Shown here: in pieces, positions 54,854-63,710 of the stretch
Layout of the letters: every line of letters begins with the position of its first letter
How positions within the stretch are numbered: the stretch's first letter is position 1
NCBI RefSeq assembly: GCF_900021155.1
Contig: NZ_FCNT01000085.1
Coordinates: 1-64,000 of the forward strand
Direction of reading: 5' to 3'
DNA length: 64,000 bases
Source: Alistipes sp. CHKCI003
GTDB taxonomy: Bacteria > Bacteroidota > Bacteroidia > Bacteroidales > Rikenellaceae
Translations under genes and position numbers: made by a program
The notes under the pieces: model-generated
Database searches by the model: none
Seen by the model: the letters and a program-made list of their open reading frames with translations, nothing else
Told to the model about the DNA's origin: nothing

Positions 54854-54886
54854 CAAAGATACGAATAAGCCGAGTGCAAAAGCAAA
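54854..54886 (-). promoter_or_regulatory. Promoter of the GNAT-kinase operon
   Basis: On the minus strand TTTG (54883-54886), a 21-bp spacer and TATCTTTG (54854-54861) fit the consensus. The GNAT ATG follows 38 bp downstream. Confidence 0.7.
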
Positions 54887-55064
54887 TCTATTCGCTTTTG
54901 CAAAGCAGGAGTATCTAAAACGAAGTCGAAAATACGTAAATCCCCGAATTCGCGCCGCAAAAAAACAAACCGTCCCGCAGTCCACTCGAATTTCCGGACG
55001 GTCGATCGTGTACCGCACGTTCCCGTCCGTAAGTCGGAAATAATCCGCTCCGAATAGTCGTAAA

Positions 55065-55087
55065 AACGATTAGAATCGTTAATTTTG
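55065..55087 (+). promoter_or_regulatory. ogt -7 box with adjoining inverted repeat
   Basis: TAATTTTG (55080-55087) matches TAnnTTTG; AACGATT-AG-AATCGTT (55065-55080) is a perfect 7-bp inverted repeat directly upstream, a possible operator. The ogt ATG lies ~98 bp downstream after an A-rich leader. Confidence 0.5.
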
Positions 55088-55184
55088 TACGATTCGCCGT
55101 CCGGCACGTCGCTCCGGTCCGGTCCGACGGCAAAAAAAGGTCGAAAGCAACGGCCACCGAAAAAACGAACGAAAAAGAAAAAAG

Positions 55185-55718
55185 ATGCAACGGAACGACC
55201 GAAACGTCATTTTGACGACACGTTACGAATCGCCGTGCGGCGCTTTGCTGCTCGGATCGCTCGGCGAGCGGCTCTGCCTGTGCGACTGGCAGGCGGCGAA
55301 AGACCGCAGTCGCGTGAGCCGGCGGCTGCAACGGCTCCTGCACGCCGAATTCGAAGAGGGCGCGTCGGAGGTGATCGACGAGGCCGTGCGGCAGCTCGAC
55401 GAATATTTTGCCCGGAAACGCCGCGAGTTCGACGTGCCGCTCCTTTTCGCCGGCACGGAGTTTCAGACGAGGGTATGGAACGAACTGCTGCACATCCCGT
55501 TCGGCTCGACCGTCTCCTACGGCGAACTGGCACGCCGCATCGGCGTTCCCCGCGCCGTCCGGGCCGTGGCCAACGCCAACGGTGCGAATGCGCTGTCGGT
55601 ATTCGCACCCTGCCACCGAATCGTCGGCAGCGACCGTTCGCTGACCGGGTATGCCGGAGGGCTGGAGGCGAAAAAATATTTGCTGGAATTGGAGGCGGCC
55701 TCGCAGCTTCCCCGATGA
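55185..55718 (+). CDS. ogt: Methylated-DNA-[protein]-cysteine S-methyltransferase
   Basis: Suicidal DNA-repair protein that takes alkyl groups from O6-alkylguanine. The 177 residues include the HTH region (TEFQTRVWNELLHIPFGSTVSYGELARRIG) and the active site PCHRIV with Cys143, followed by TGYAGGLEAKKYLLELE. It has no Ada DNA-binding N-domain. The MFS gene follows 75 bp later on the same strand. Confidence 0.96.
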   Translation: MQRNDRNVILTTRYESPCGALLLGSLGERLCLCDWQAAKDRSRVSRRLQRLLHAEFEEGASEVIDEAVRQLDEYFARKRREFDVPLLFAGTEFQTRVWNELLHIPFGSTVSYGELARRIGVPRAVRAVANANGANALSVFAPCHRIVGSDRSLTGYAGGLEAKKYLLELEAASQLPR

Positions 55719-55792
55719 AAGGCTTGCGCCCGCACCACGCCCCACCGCCCTGCGCCCGCGAGCCCCGTTCGAACAAAGATGCGACAGCAACG

Positions 55793-57010
55793 ATGACAAC
55801 ACCCCGAAACCTCCGATCCGACCGCCGCAAAACCGTCTACTCGGTTTTGTTCGCCATCGGATTCGCCCATCTGCTCAACGACATGATGCAGTCGGTCATT
55901 CCGGCCGTCTACCCGCTGCTGAAGGAAAAATTCGGCTTCTCATTCGCCCAGATCGGAGCCATCACGCTGGTATTCCAGCTCACCTCCTCGCTTTTGCAGC
56001 CCGTCGCGGGCCGGCTCGCCGACCGCCATCCGAGGCCCTACTCGCTCGCAGCGGGCATGTGTTTCACGCTCGTCGGCCTGCTGGCGCTCGCAACGGCCCC
56101 GGCCTTAGGGTGGATCATGGCGGCCGTGGGGCTGATCGGATGCGGCTCTTCGGTCTTCCATCCCGAATCTTCGCGCGTGGCACAGCTCGCCTCGGGCGGC
56201 CGCAAGGGACTCGCACAGTCGATCTTTCAGGTCGGCGGCAACGCCGGCAGCGCCGTCGGGCCGCTGCTTGCGGCGCTGATCGTCATTCCGTTCGGGCAAG
56301 GCTCGATCGGGTGGTTCGCACTGACCGCGCTGCTCGCGATCTTCATCCTCGTGCGCATAGGACGCTGGTACGAATGCCGTCTGCTCGTCGCGGCCCGCCG
56401 GACCGCACAACCCGAAGCGGTGCGCACGCATACGCTTTCGAAACGGCAGGTCCGCACGGCACTCGGCATTCTGGGCGTGCTGGTCTTCTCGAAGTATTTC
56501 TACATCGCTTCGATGACCGACTACTTCACGTTCTACCTGATGGACAAATTCTCGGTGTCGATGCAGGGGGCGCAGTACTGCCTTTTCGCATTCCTCGCGG
56601 CTTCGGCCGCAGGAACGTTCTTCGGCGGTCCGCTCGGCGACCGCATCGGCCGCAAATACGTCATCTGGGGTTCGATCCTCGGTGCGGCGCCCTTCACGCT
56701 GCTGCTGCCCTACGTAGGACTGACCTCAGCGGTCGCACTGGCCGTCGTCATCGGTCTCGTGATCTCGTCGGCCTTTTCGGCGATCCTCGTCTATGCGACG
56801 GATCTGATGCCGGCCAAGGTCGGCATGATTTCCGGCGTTTTCTTCGGACTGATGTTCGGACTGGGCGGGCTCGGATCGGCTTTTTTCGGGTGGCTCGCCG
56901 ACCGGACGAGCATCGAATTCATCTTCCGGATCAGTACGCTCCTGCCTCTATTGGGCATCGTTGCGGGCTTTCTGCCCAATGTCGAAGTCCGGGACGGCGG
57001 CCGGCGATAA
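55793..57010 (+). CDS. MFS transporter, fosmidomycin-resistance (Fsr)-like
   Basis: Inner-membrane exporter of 405 residues with about twelve hydrophobic segments. FAHLLNDMMQSVIPAVYPLLKEKFGFS at the first helix, GRLADRHPRP (loop 2-3) and GCGSSVFHPESSRVAQLASGGRKGLAQSIFQVGGNAG are the typical Fsr-family segments. Its substrate is not known. The ATG at 55793 was chosen; an in-frame ATG at 55715, overlapping the ogt stop, would add 26 proline-rich residues. Confidence 0.9.
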   Translation: MTTPRNLRSDRRKTVYSVLFAIGFAHLLNDMMQSVIPAVYPLLKEKFGFSFAQIGAITLVFQLTSSLLQPVAGRLADRHPRPYSLAAGMCFTLVGLLALATAPALGWIMAAVGLIGCGSSVFHPESSRVAQLASGGRKGLAQSIFQVGGNAGSAVGPLLAALIVIPFGQGSIGWFALTALLAIFILVRIGRWYECRLLVAARRTAQPEAVRTHTLSKRQVRTALGILGVLVFSKYFYIASMTDYFTFYLMDKFSVSMQGAQYCLFAFLAASAAGTFFGGPLGDRIGRKYVIWGSILGAAPFTLLLPYVGLTSAVALAVVIGLVISSAFSAILVYATDLMPAKVGMISGVFFGLMFGLGGLGSAFFGWLADRTSIEFIFRISTLLPLLGIVAGFLPNVEVRDGGRR

Positions 57011-57092
57011 AGGACACATCCTGCAGCCGGCACTCTACTCTACTCCGCCTCCCCTATCCGCCCACGGCACGAAGAGCGCCCCGTGCGGCCGT

Positions 57093-57152
57093 TCACTGCG
57101 CTCCGCCGTTGTCCTTCCTCCAGATCTGATAAGAGTTCACGAAGTTCTGCCA
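57093..57152 (-). pseudogene. Displaced original 3' end of the symporter gene
   Basis: On the minus strand these bases read WQNFVNSYQIWRKDNGGAQ and a stop in host-like GC-rich codons. The same WQNFVNSYQI is repeated in the intact symporter gene 1.72 kb away. This is the old gene tail cut off by insertion of the ApeA island. The upstream bases (57153 onward) belong to the island. Confidence 0.85.
57135..57152. repeat. Left 18-bp direct repeat (att-like)
   Basis: GTTCACGAAGTTCTGCCA is identical to 58855-58872. A weaker match continues outward (AGATnTGATA), where synonymous differences occur. Confidence 0.9.
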
Positions 57153-57272
57153 CATATTATTTACTCTCGTTTGTATTCATCTGATTATTAATAAATAGAA
57201 TAAAGCCTTTCTTGCGACAAGTAACAAAATAGCAACAAAAATATGTTCAAAAAGCGCATTTAGGAATGTGCT

Positions 57273-58559
57273 CTATGCACTGAAATTATAAGTGCTTTTC
57301 GATAGCAATTTATTGATGTTTTCATGCGAGAAGCCTATAAAGGTCAGCATACAACATATCAATAAATTTCTCAGCTTCCTTGTCATATAGTATAATTCTG
57401 CGCCATCAAGTGTTTTCGGTTTCTTTGATTTATTCATGAAATGCGAGTAATAGTTGCGAGAATCAATAGCTGCCGCAATATCTATTTCATCGCACTTGAG
57501 CTTTGTAATACCGTTGAAATCTCGAATTAAAGAAGTTAATAGAACTTTAGGCCCCTTATCTCCATAAAGGAATCGAATGGCAAAGCCTTCAATAGCCTGA
57601 AATACAATCAAGAAATCAAGACTACTAAAACTATTTTTCTGCTTAATGCTTTCTATAAGATGAGTACGAATCGGTGCAATATCATACGATTCTAAATACC
57701 ACTTCTTAATAATATTGGGATAATTTTCTTTGATAGCATTGTATTCGAATAGAAAATTTACATTTTTATCATTCCATTTCGAACGGTCTTTTCGGCCATA
57801 ATGCAACTGAATCTTTGTATATATTTTCCTTCCATTATTTAATTCTTGGTATAGATCATCGTCTTGGAGCCAAATATCTGAAGCAGACGCATCCGAAAGA
57901 GCTGCAAATGACAAAAACTGTTCATAGACATGTATATCGTGCAGGAAAGAGCCTAAATGATCTTTTTGTGGCTTTTTAATTACCAAAGAGGTTGATTGTT
58001 CTATTTTAGGACATCTCAAATCCCCGCAATAAGTTACAGTTCGATGCAACTCTATTGTCGTACCTTCTACATCCACAGAAACAATAGGATGCTCTATTTG
58101 TTCCGTATCAATAATCAATGACAATCTTTTTATTGTTGTCTTATCATCTTTGAATAATTGGGTTTGTTGAATTGCCGCGGGAAAACACCATTGTGTCAAT
58201 GCCGGAATTTTAACATGGCAACTGTTAAAAGCTAATTCATCATACGACCGCACATATTTTCCTGTGATAACAAATTGCACAGAATACCGCATTATCGGGA
58301 AATGACAGCTCAAATTAAGATGTTTCCCAATAAGGTGGCAGTTGAGCAATGTTATTCTTTTCGCATCTGAATTTACACCCCAAATTACAGTATGTGATTT
58401 TTGTTCGAATATAGCCATCAACGGCTCGTCATGAGCGTCAATATCACCGATCAATTCGAGTATTGCTGAATCATTAGCTTTGAAAGTTAAAATTCCAGCA
58501 ACTTGATGATCTTCGCAATCTGGCAAATACCAATATCCTTTATATTCAAAATCATCCAT
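57273..58559 (-). CDS. ApeA-like HEPN anti-phage protein
   Basis: Predicted single-gene abortive-infection defence protein. The N-terminal half begins YKGYWYLPDCEDHQVAGILTF, the pattern of the ApeA N-terminal domain (GxW.LP....GxLxF), a beta-rich sensor-like part. The C-terminal ~150 residues are helical and contain SRNYYSHF, a HEPN RNase motif (Arg368-x4-His373). In known ApeA proteins this domain is required for defence and is thought to cut RNA after phage sensing. Codons are AT-rich, unlike all neighbours. ATG at 58559 chosen; TTG at 58565 is the longer alternative. Assignment is by motif recall, without a search. Confidence 0.8.
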   Translation of the reverse strand: MDDFEYKGYWYLPDCEDHQVAGILTFKANDSAILELIGDIDAHDEPLMAIFEQKSHTVIWGVNSDAKRITLLNCHLIGKHLNLSCHFPIMRYSVQFVITGKYVRSYDELAFNSCHVKIPALTQWCFPAAIQQTQLFKDDKTTIKRLSLIIDTEQIEHPIVSVDVEGTTIELHRTVTYCGDLRCPKIEQSTSLVIKKPQKDHLGSFLHDIHVYEQFLSFAALSDASASDIWLQDDDLYQELNNGRKIYTKIQLHYGRKDRSKWNDKNVNFLFEYNAIKENYPNIIKKWYLESYDIAPIRTHLIESIKQKNSFSSLDFLIVFQAIEGFAIRFLYGDKGPKVLLTSLIRDFNGITKLKCDEIDIAAAIDSRNYYSHFMNKSKKPKTLDGAELYYMTRKLRNLLICCMLTFIGFSHENINKLLSKSTYNFSA

Positions 58560-58854
58560 TATCAAATCTATTTTATCATAACGGTAATGATAATTGGCAA
58601 ACTTACCCTATCACTTGTCGAGTTACAGTTTTATTCCGATTCTACGATTCCAGAAACTCGTATTTCCGTTTACCACCGACGTAATTCTCCTTGCGGATCA
58701 CATCGCCCATATTATTTTCGGGTAACAAATGGTAATTATCGGCTTTATTGAGAAACTTACTAAAACAACCGAAAAATCTACAATCAAATATAAAATACTG
58801 TGTCTATATTCAATTTTTCGTTATTTCTCTATCTTTTTTGTAGATTTGATAGCT
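58560..58854. other. Upstream region of the ApeA gene
   Basis: TAGATTTG (58563-58570, minus strand) ends four bases before the ATG, and TAAGTTTG (58597-58604 region) lies further up; either could be the -7 element. A minus-strand frame of 22 codons (58642-58710, starting MGDVIRKENYVGGK) has protein-like composition and may be a remnant of a second cargo gene. No other feature is seen. Confidence 0.4.
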
Positions 58855-59718
58855 GTTCACGAAGTTCTGCCAGACGATGTATGCCGTCGGGGCGATCGAC
58901 GAAACGGGGTCGAGAAACGACTGCGCCATCCACACCGCCAGCACCGTATTCTTCTGTCCGAGCGACTGCCCGCCCGCCACGACATCTCCGTAGCGGCGTC
59001 CGAGCATGCGGCCCGCCTTGAACTGTATGAGGCAGATCGCAAGCGCCACGAGAGCCAGCCCCGCTTCGAGCCGGAAATCGGCGTCGTGCAGATCGAGGAT
59101 GAAAGCCGTCGTGCGGGCGATCACCACCGTGAGCGACACGAGCCACAGGTAGAACGAGATCTGGCTGTGGTCGCCGATCCAGCGCGACGCCTTCGGCGCG
59201 AGAAACCGGCACACCTGCGCCGCGGCGAAAGGCATAACGAGCAGCGGTGCGACCCGGGCGAGAATCTGCGCGAACGTGCAGGATCCGTTGCCCGTGAACG
59301 ACAAAACGACGGGGGCCGCTATGGCAATGGTCATGTTGCACAGCAGGCTGTAAGTGGCCATCGTAGGCACGTCGGCCCCGAGCATGCCGCCGATCACGAC
59401 GGCGGCCATGGCGATCGGCGCCAGCACGCAAATCATGCCTCCCTGCGCCAGAACTCCGTTCAGCGGACTCAGTGCGAAGAAGACCGCCACACTACCCACG
59501 ATCTGAAAGAGCAGCATCCACAGATGGAGCATACTCGGCCGCATCTGTTTGGGTTTCACGCGGCAGAAGGTGAAGAAGAGCATCAGAAAGATCAGCGTCG
59601 GCGTGATCATCTGGTGCGACCACGCTTCGAGCGCCGAGATCGGACGGCACAACAGGGCTCCGACCACCATCCCCAGCGGCATCGCAACGGTCTTGACGTT
59701 GCGATGCAGGTTCTCCAT
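58810..59718 (-). CDS. Bile acid:sodium symporter-family transporter with exchanged C-terminus
   Basis: Inner-membrane carrier of 302 residues with about nine to ten hydrophobic segments (BASS/SBF family). LIFLMLFFTFCRVKP and GQSLGQKNTVLAVWMAQSFLDPVSSIAPTAYIVWQN match the family core. The last residues after NSYQI (YKKDREITKN) come from the inserted island; the original ending was WRKDNGGAQ. The exchange leaves the membrane core intact, so the protein is probably still functional. Alternative starts exist at 59727 and 59784. The solute is unknown. Confidence 0.88.
   Translation of the reverse strand: MENLHRNVKTVAMPLGMVVGALLCRPISALEAWSHQMITPTLIFLMLFFTFCRVKPKQMRPSMLHLWMLLFQIVGSVAVFFALSPLNGVLAQGGMICVLAPIAMAAVVIGGMLGADVPTMATYSLLCNMTIAIAAPVVLSFTGNGSCTFAQILARVAPLLVMPFAAAQVCRFLAPKASRWIGDHSQISFYLWLVSLTVVIARTTAFILDLHDADFRLEAGLALVALAICLIQFKAGRMLGRRYGDVVAGGQSLGQKNTVLAVWMAQSFLDPVSSIAPTAYIVWQNFVNSYQIYKKDREITKN
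58855..58872. repeat. Right 18-bp direct repeat (att-like)
   Basis: Second copy of GTTCACGAAGTTCTGCCA, inside the symporter coding sequence, encoding WQNFVN on the minus strand. Confidence 0.9.
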
Positions 59719-59878
59719 TACGTGCATTTCATTCCGAAATTCAGACAGTAAGCCTCGCGCCGGCCGCCGGCGGACATTCCGCACCCCGACATTCCGGCCC
59801 AGAACCGCGGATGCGAGTTTCCCGGCACCGGAACGCTCTTCCGCACCGGCCGCGAGGCAAAACGACCGCCTCCTACGC

Positions 59879-60328
59879 TCACGAGAGCAATTCGCGCACT
59901 TTGTCCGAAATCTCCCGGCCGTCGGCCTGCCCGGCCAGTCGCTTCGAGGCGACGCCCATCACGCGCCCCATCTCCTTGACCGACACGGCACCGACTTCGG
60001 CGATGATCGACCTCAGGGCCTCGGTCAGCTCGTCGGGCGTAAGTCGCTTGGGCAGAAACTCCTGCATGACGGCCACCTGCGCCAGCTCTTCGGCGGCGAG
60101 GTCTTCGCGGTGCTGCTCCCGATAGACGGCCGCGGAATCCGTCCCCTGCTTGGCGAGTTTCGAAATGATCTTCACCACATCCGTATCGGACAGCTCGGCG
60201 ATCTCAGGTCCCGCGGTTTTGGCTTCGATGATGTACTTCTTGATGTTGCGCAGCGTCGTCAGACGCACCGGATCCTTGGCCTTCATGGCCTCCATGATCC
60301 CTTTCGAAATGGTTTGTTCCAATGACAT
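59879..60328 (-). CDS. GatB/YqeY domain protein
   Basis: A 149-residue cytoplasmic protein consisting only of the YqeY domain also found at the C-terminus of GatB, probably tRNA-binding. It opens MSLEQTISKGIMEAMKAKD and contains ELAQVAVMQEFLPKRLTPDELTEALRSII and MGRVMGVASKRLAGQADGREIS, all typical. No partner is encoded nearby. Confidence 0.94.
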   Translation of the reverse strand: MSLEQTISKGIMEAMKAKDPVRLTTLRNIKKYIIEAKTAGPEIAELSDTDVVKIISKLAKQGTDSAAVYREQHREDLAAEELAQVAVMQEFLPKRLTPDELTEALRSIIAEVGAVSVKEMGRVMGVASKRLAGQADGREISDKVRELLS

Positions 60329-60704
60329 GATTCGTTATTTTTAAAATATAGTTTTACACATCGACATGCCGGACTTCCGGCATTGCCTTTCCGACATCGC
60401 CTCCGCAAAACGGCCGTTCGCCGCCTCCCCTCCCTCTGCGGCGAACCGCTTCCCGACGAAGGTTCGGCCTCTGCCGCCCGCACCGAACGGCCTGTCCTCA
60501 GCACAAGGCCCGTAAAAAGACGTCGGCCCTTTTCCTCGGTACTCATTCCTTCGTTTTCCCGCCTCGCCGAAGCCCGGACCGGCATTCGGCTCTGGACCCG
60601 GCACGACGAAACGGTTCGCTTTTTTTTCGCAGACGTTTTCCGCTTCGGCAAAACTCGGCCTGCACTCGACCCCACGAACCGTCGGCTCTCAGGCAGCCGT
60701 TCTC
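60329..60704. other. Gene-free spacer made of degenerate repeat
   Basis: About 376 bp between the exported amidase gene and YqeY. From about 60415 it consists of diverged repeat units (see next entry). No gene or promoter is clear. Confidence 0.5.
60415..60700 (+). repeat. Degenerate dispersed intergenic repeat, copy 3
   Basis: The best unit (60554-60635) reads TTTTCCCGCCTCGCCGAAGC, then CCGGACCGGCATTCGG and CGACGAAACGGTTCGCTTT. A second unit with TTTTCCGCTTCGGCAAAACT follows, and a weaker one (CGAAGGTTCGG...GCACCGAACGG) precedes. Similar units are found at 3.4-3.7 kb and, inverted, at 51.6 kb. Confidence 0.6.
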
Positions 60705-63700
60705 TTATCTCGCAACCTCCTTCCCTTCCGGTTCGAGGAACCGCAGGATCTCCCCCATCAGCCGGCTGCGGGCCCGCGCATCGTCCACCGCCTCGAACGG
60801 AAATCCCAATACGACGCTCCGTCCTCCCCCGCTGCCGATCCACGCCACGCCCGCCGGCTGCCGATCGGAGGCATAGCGGCAGACGACGAAAGCTCCGTCG
60901 CCCGCCGGCCGCAGCACGTCGGTCGATTCGACGGCATAGCCGTCGGCACGCAGCGAGGTGCCGAAACGATACTCTCCGCCCGCCATTCCCGCCTCGGACG
61001 GTACGAGCGTTACCCGTCCGTCCGGCTCCGGACAGCGGCCGCCGAGCGCACAATGGAGCACCTCCTCGGCGAAGGCGCGGTCCGGCTCCGCCGCATCGGC
61101 GCCTTCCCAGAGGTCCGACACCGCATAGCAGCCCGACACGAGAAGCGCACCGCCCGCCCCGGCATAACGGCGCAGAATCCGTTGTAGCGCCTGCGGGAAG
61201 GTGCGGAATTCGGCTCCCCGTATTCCGCGTCCCACGCTCACGGCGCGCTGCTTGCCCAGCACGACATCCACGACATCGTACTCCCCGAGCGCCCCGAAAT
61301 CCTGTGCCGCAGCCTCGGCCGACGCCGAGACGAACGACCAGCCCGCCGCCGCAGCGGCACGGCCGTGCACGAAGGGGTAATCGAACGTATTGCCGCCGAC
61401 GATCTGGGTCTCGAAATCGTCCGCACAGGCCCCGAGGGCACACGAGTCCGCGGCGCGCAACCGCTCACGGTCGAAAACGCGCTGCGCCCCGCAGAAGGCG
61501 ATGTCGTACAGATAGGGCACGCCGCTGTCCGAGCGGTCGAGGAATCCGGCCAGCGAATCGCACCGGAAAGCCGGCGGGCCGCTCACGCGATCGAAGGCAT
61601 TGACCACGAGCAAACGCCCCCGCTCGTCGGGCATCCGGCAGACGGAGAGCGTCTCGCCCGGCAAGCTCTCGCCGCCGGCATTCGCCGCCGTAACCTTATA
61701 GCTGTACAGTTCGCCCGTCTCGATCGGCAGGACGATGCGGGGCTCCTCCGTGTAACGGCCGTTGTCGAAACCGCCGTCGCCGCGCCGCGTGTAGACCACG
61801 TAGCCCGTCGGCACGGCCGTCGGTTCGAGCGGATCGACCGCAGGACGCCATGTCAGCTCCACGCCGCCCTCGTCCGTGAATCGGGCGGCGAACGCCCTCA
61901 CGGGAAGCGGCTGCACGACATAAGGCCGGTCGTACTGCGCCGCGAGGTGGCGGAGGATCGCCTTGTAGACGGCCCGGCTCACCACGAAGCGGAATCGCGG
62001 ATCGCTGCCGTAGCGCATGTCGGCGAAATTCCGGTGCGAAAGCAGTTCGAGAATCGCCGACGGGACGCACGGTACGCGCGCTTCGTAGTAGGAACGGTCC
62101 CACAGCTCGCGCCGCGTCCACCGGGGTTCGAACGTGCGGCGAATATCCCCGACCACCTGCGTCATCACGAGATCCGCGAGGTCGCGCGAGAGGATACGGT
62201 CGGCACCTCCCTCGAAACGGCCGCCGCCGTCCGACGTGCAGCAGATGCCGAGCGTTCCGACGGTCTCGTCGCCCGCACGCACGCCCGAGTCGGAGTGGAA
62301 CGCCAGAGCCATATCCACCGGAATGCGCAGGCCGGTGCTGTCGGGCAGCCGTTCGGAGCCGCCCATCAGCGCGTTGACCCACAGCGCGCGGCACATGTAG
62401 TCGTCCTTGTAATCGTCCGCATGGCGCTTCGGCGTATAGACCTCCTCGCCGAAGCCCGCCCACTGAAGCCAGTAGCGCGCCCCTTCGACGAAACGCGGAT
62501 AGCCGCTCGGCTCTTCGGCATAGACCGCCCCCGCCGTGCGGAGCGAATCGCACACCGTGCGGGCGATATTGCCGAAGCCGCCGCCGATCTTCACCGCATC
62601 GGCCGTTACGATCCGTCCGGCCCGCGCCGAACGGTTGGAGAGCCGCACGAGGGCGCCGCTCTCCGCCGTAAAACGGAATCGGCCCAGATAGATCCATGTG
62701 CCGCCGCCCATCGTCTGATTCACCGCGAAACGGCTCTCGCCGCCGGCGTGCCGCACCGTGTAGCGCGCATCGTCCGCACTCCCGGGCTCGGTCCGATAGG
62801 CGACATAGACCGCATAATCGCCCGTCTCGGGCACCTCGGCCGTCCACACGGCTTCGCTCGGCGCACCGCCCTGCGCGACGGTCCGCACACGGCGCACCGT
62901 GCCGCTCTCGAACGGATTCTCTCCGGCGCCGTAAAGGGGCTTCCGGTCGGCGAATCCCGCGCCGCCCGTCGTCCACGGCTCGTCGCCGGAGCGCTCCTCG
63001 TATTGGGCGCCCGGCCCATTGCGGTCGTTGTCGACGATCCGCTCGTGTTTCTGCACGTCCCGCTCGCGCGGCAGCAGCACGTTCGCCCCTGCGTTTTCGA
63101 GCATCGGGACCAAGTATTGCAGCACGTAGCTCTGCGTGTAGAGGTCTTCGCACGTCCGCCAGAACGGCGTGCGCTGCCAGCGCCAGCGGTTCTGCGTCTG
63201 GTCGAAGTAACGGCCGTGGCTCTGCCACAGGGCGATATGACGGTCCTGCAACCCCGCATCGGGCCGCACGGGCGCATCGAGCCGCTCGACCAGCGGCCGC
63301 GCCGAGCGATTGACGAAGCGCACGACGCGGCGCCGTGCGGCAGCGCTCCGTTCCGCCAGCGGGATCAGCTCCTCGACGGCCCGGCCCTCGGTGAAGAGTT
63401 CGATCCTCGCCTTGCGGTACTCCGCCGGCAGGCAGCGCCGCACCGAGTCGTACATCGCACGCAGATTCTCCTCGCGGAACGGGTAATACGAAAGACCGAC
63501 GGAGGCATGGATGCGCACCCGGGCGCGCGACGCCTCGATCCGGCTCACGCGCACCCAAGCGCAGGCGATCTCGCGGTCCGCGATCCGCGTCAGCGTGCGG
63601 GCGATCTCCCGCCGGGCGGCGGGCGGCACCCCCTTGTCCGCGGCGGAGAGGTCCGCAGCGGCGATCGGCGCGAGTGCGACGAAGAGGCAGAGAAGAACTC

Positions 63701-63710
63701 TATTTTTCAT
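60705..63710 (-). CDS. Exported amidase-fold protein with golvesin-type and FN3 domains
   Basis: A 1001-residue secreted protein with a signal peptide (VLLCLFVALAPIAAADLSA). Residues ~155-230 (HIALWQSHGRYFDQ, MLENAGANVLLPRERD) and ~455-475 (IPVDMALAFHSDSG) resemble the zinc-binding parts of N-acetylmuramoyl-L-alanine amidase-3. Between them lies a golvesin C-terminal-type module (~265-375: ETGDYAVYVAYR, VNQTMGGGTWIYLGRFRF, VTADAVKIGGG). An FN3-like domain follows (~600-690). Homologues are often labelled putative xanthan lyases, without evidence for that activity. A role in cell-wall or glycan cleavage is inference. It overlaps the symporter gene by 11 bases. Confidence 0.7.
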   Translation of the reverse strand: MKNRVLLCLFVALAPIAAADLSAADKGVPPAARREIARTLTRIADREIACAWVRVSRIEASRARVRIHASVGLSYYPFREENLRAMYDSVRRCLPAEYRKARIELFTEGRAVEELIPLAERSAAARRRVVRFVNRSARPLVERLDAPVRPDAGLQDRHIALWQSHGRYFDQTQNRWRWQRTPFWRTCEDLYTQSYVLQYLVPMLENAGANVLLPRERDVQKHERIVDNDRNGPGAQYEERSGDEPWTTGGAGFADRKPLYGAGENPFESGTVRRVRTVAQGGAPSEAVWTAEVPETGDYAVYVAYRTEPGSADDARYTVRHAGGESRFAVNQTMGGGTWIYLGRFRFTAESGALVRLSNRSARAGRIVTADAVKIGGGFGNIARTVCDSLRTAGAVYAEEPSGYPRFVEGARYWLQWAGFGEEVYTPKRHADDYKDDYMCRALWVNALMGGSERLPDSTGLRIPVDMALAFHSDSGVRAGDETVGTLGICCTSDGGGRFEGGADRILSRDLADLVMTQVVGDIRRTFEPRWTRRELWDRSYYEARVPCVPSAILELLSHRNFADMRYGSDPRFRFVVSRAVYKAILRHLAAQYDRPYVVQPLPVRAFAARFTDEGGVELTWRPAVDPLEPTAVPTGYVVYTRRGDGGFDNGRYTEEPRIVLPIETGELYSYKVTAANAGGESLPGETLSVCRMPDERGRLLVVNAFDRVSGPPAFRCDSLAGFLDRSDSGVPYLYDIAFCGAQRVFDRERLRAADSCALGACADDFETQIVGGNTFDYPFVHGRAAAAAGWSFVSASAEAAAQDFGALGEYDVVDVVLGKQRAVSVGRGIRGAEFRTFPQALQRILRRYAGAGGALLVSGCYAVSDLWEGADAAEPDRAFAEEVLHCALGGRCPEPDGRVTLVPSEAGMAGGEYRFGTSLRADGYAVESTDVLRPAGDGAFVVCRYASDRQPAGVAWIGSGGGRSVVLGFPFEAVDDARARSRLMGEILRFLEPEGKEVAR

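Larger units (their letters stand above)
57135..58872. mobile_element. 1.72 kb ApeA island inserted at a gene 3' end
   Basis: The AT-rich segment between two identical 18-bp repeats carries one gene of foreign composition. Crossing the right repeat switches the symporter from host GC-rich codons to an AT-rich tail, while the original tail sits beyond the left repeat. This is the expected outcome of site-specific or homologous insertion into a gene 3' end with tail replacement. No integrase, transposase or terminal inverted repeat is present, so the element is either mobilised in trans or a remnant. Confidence 0.85.
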
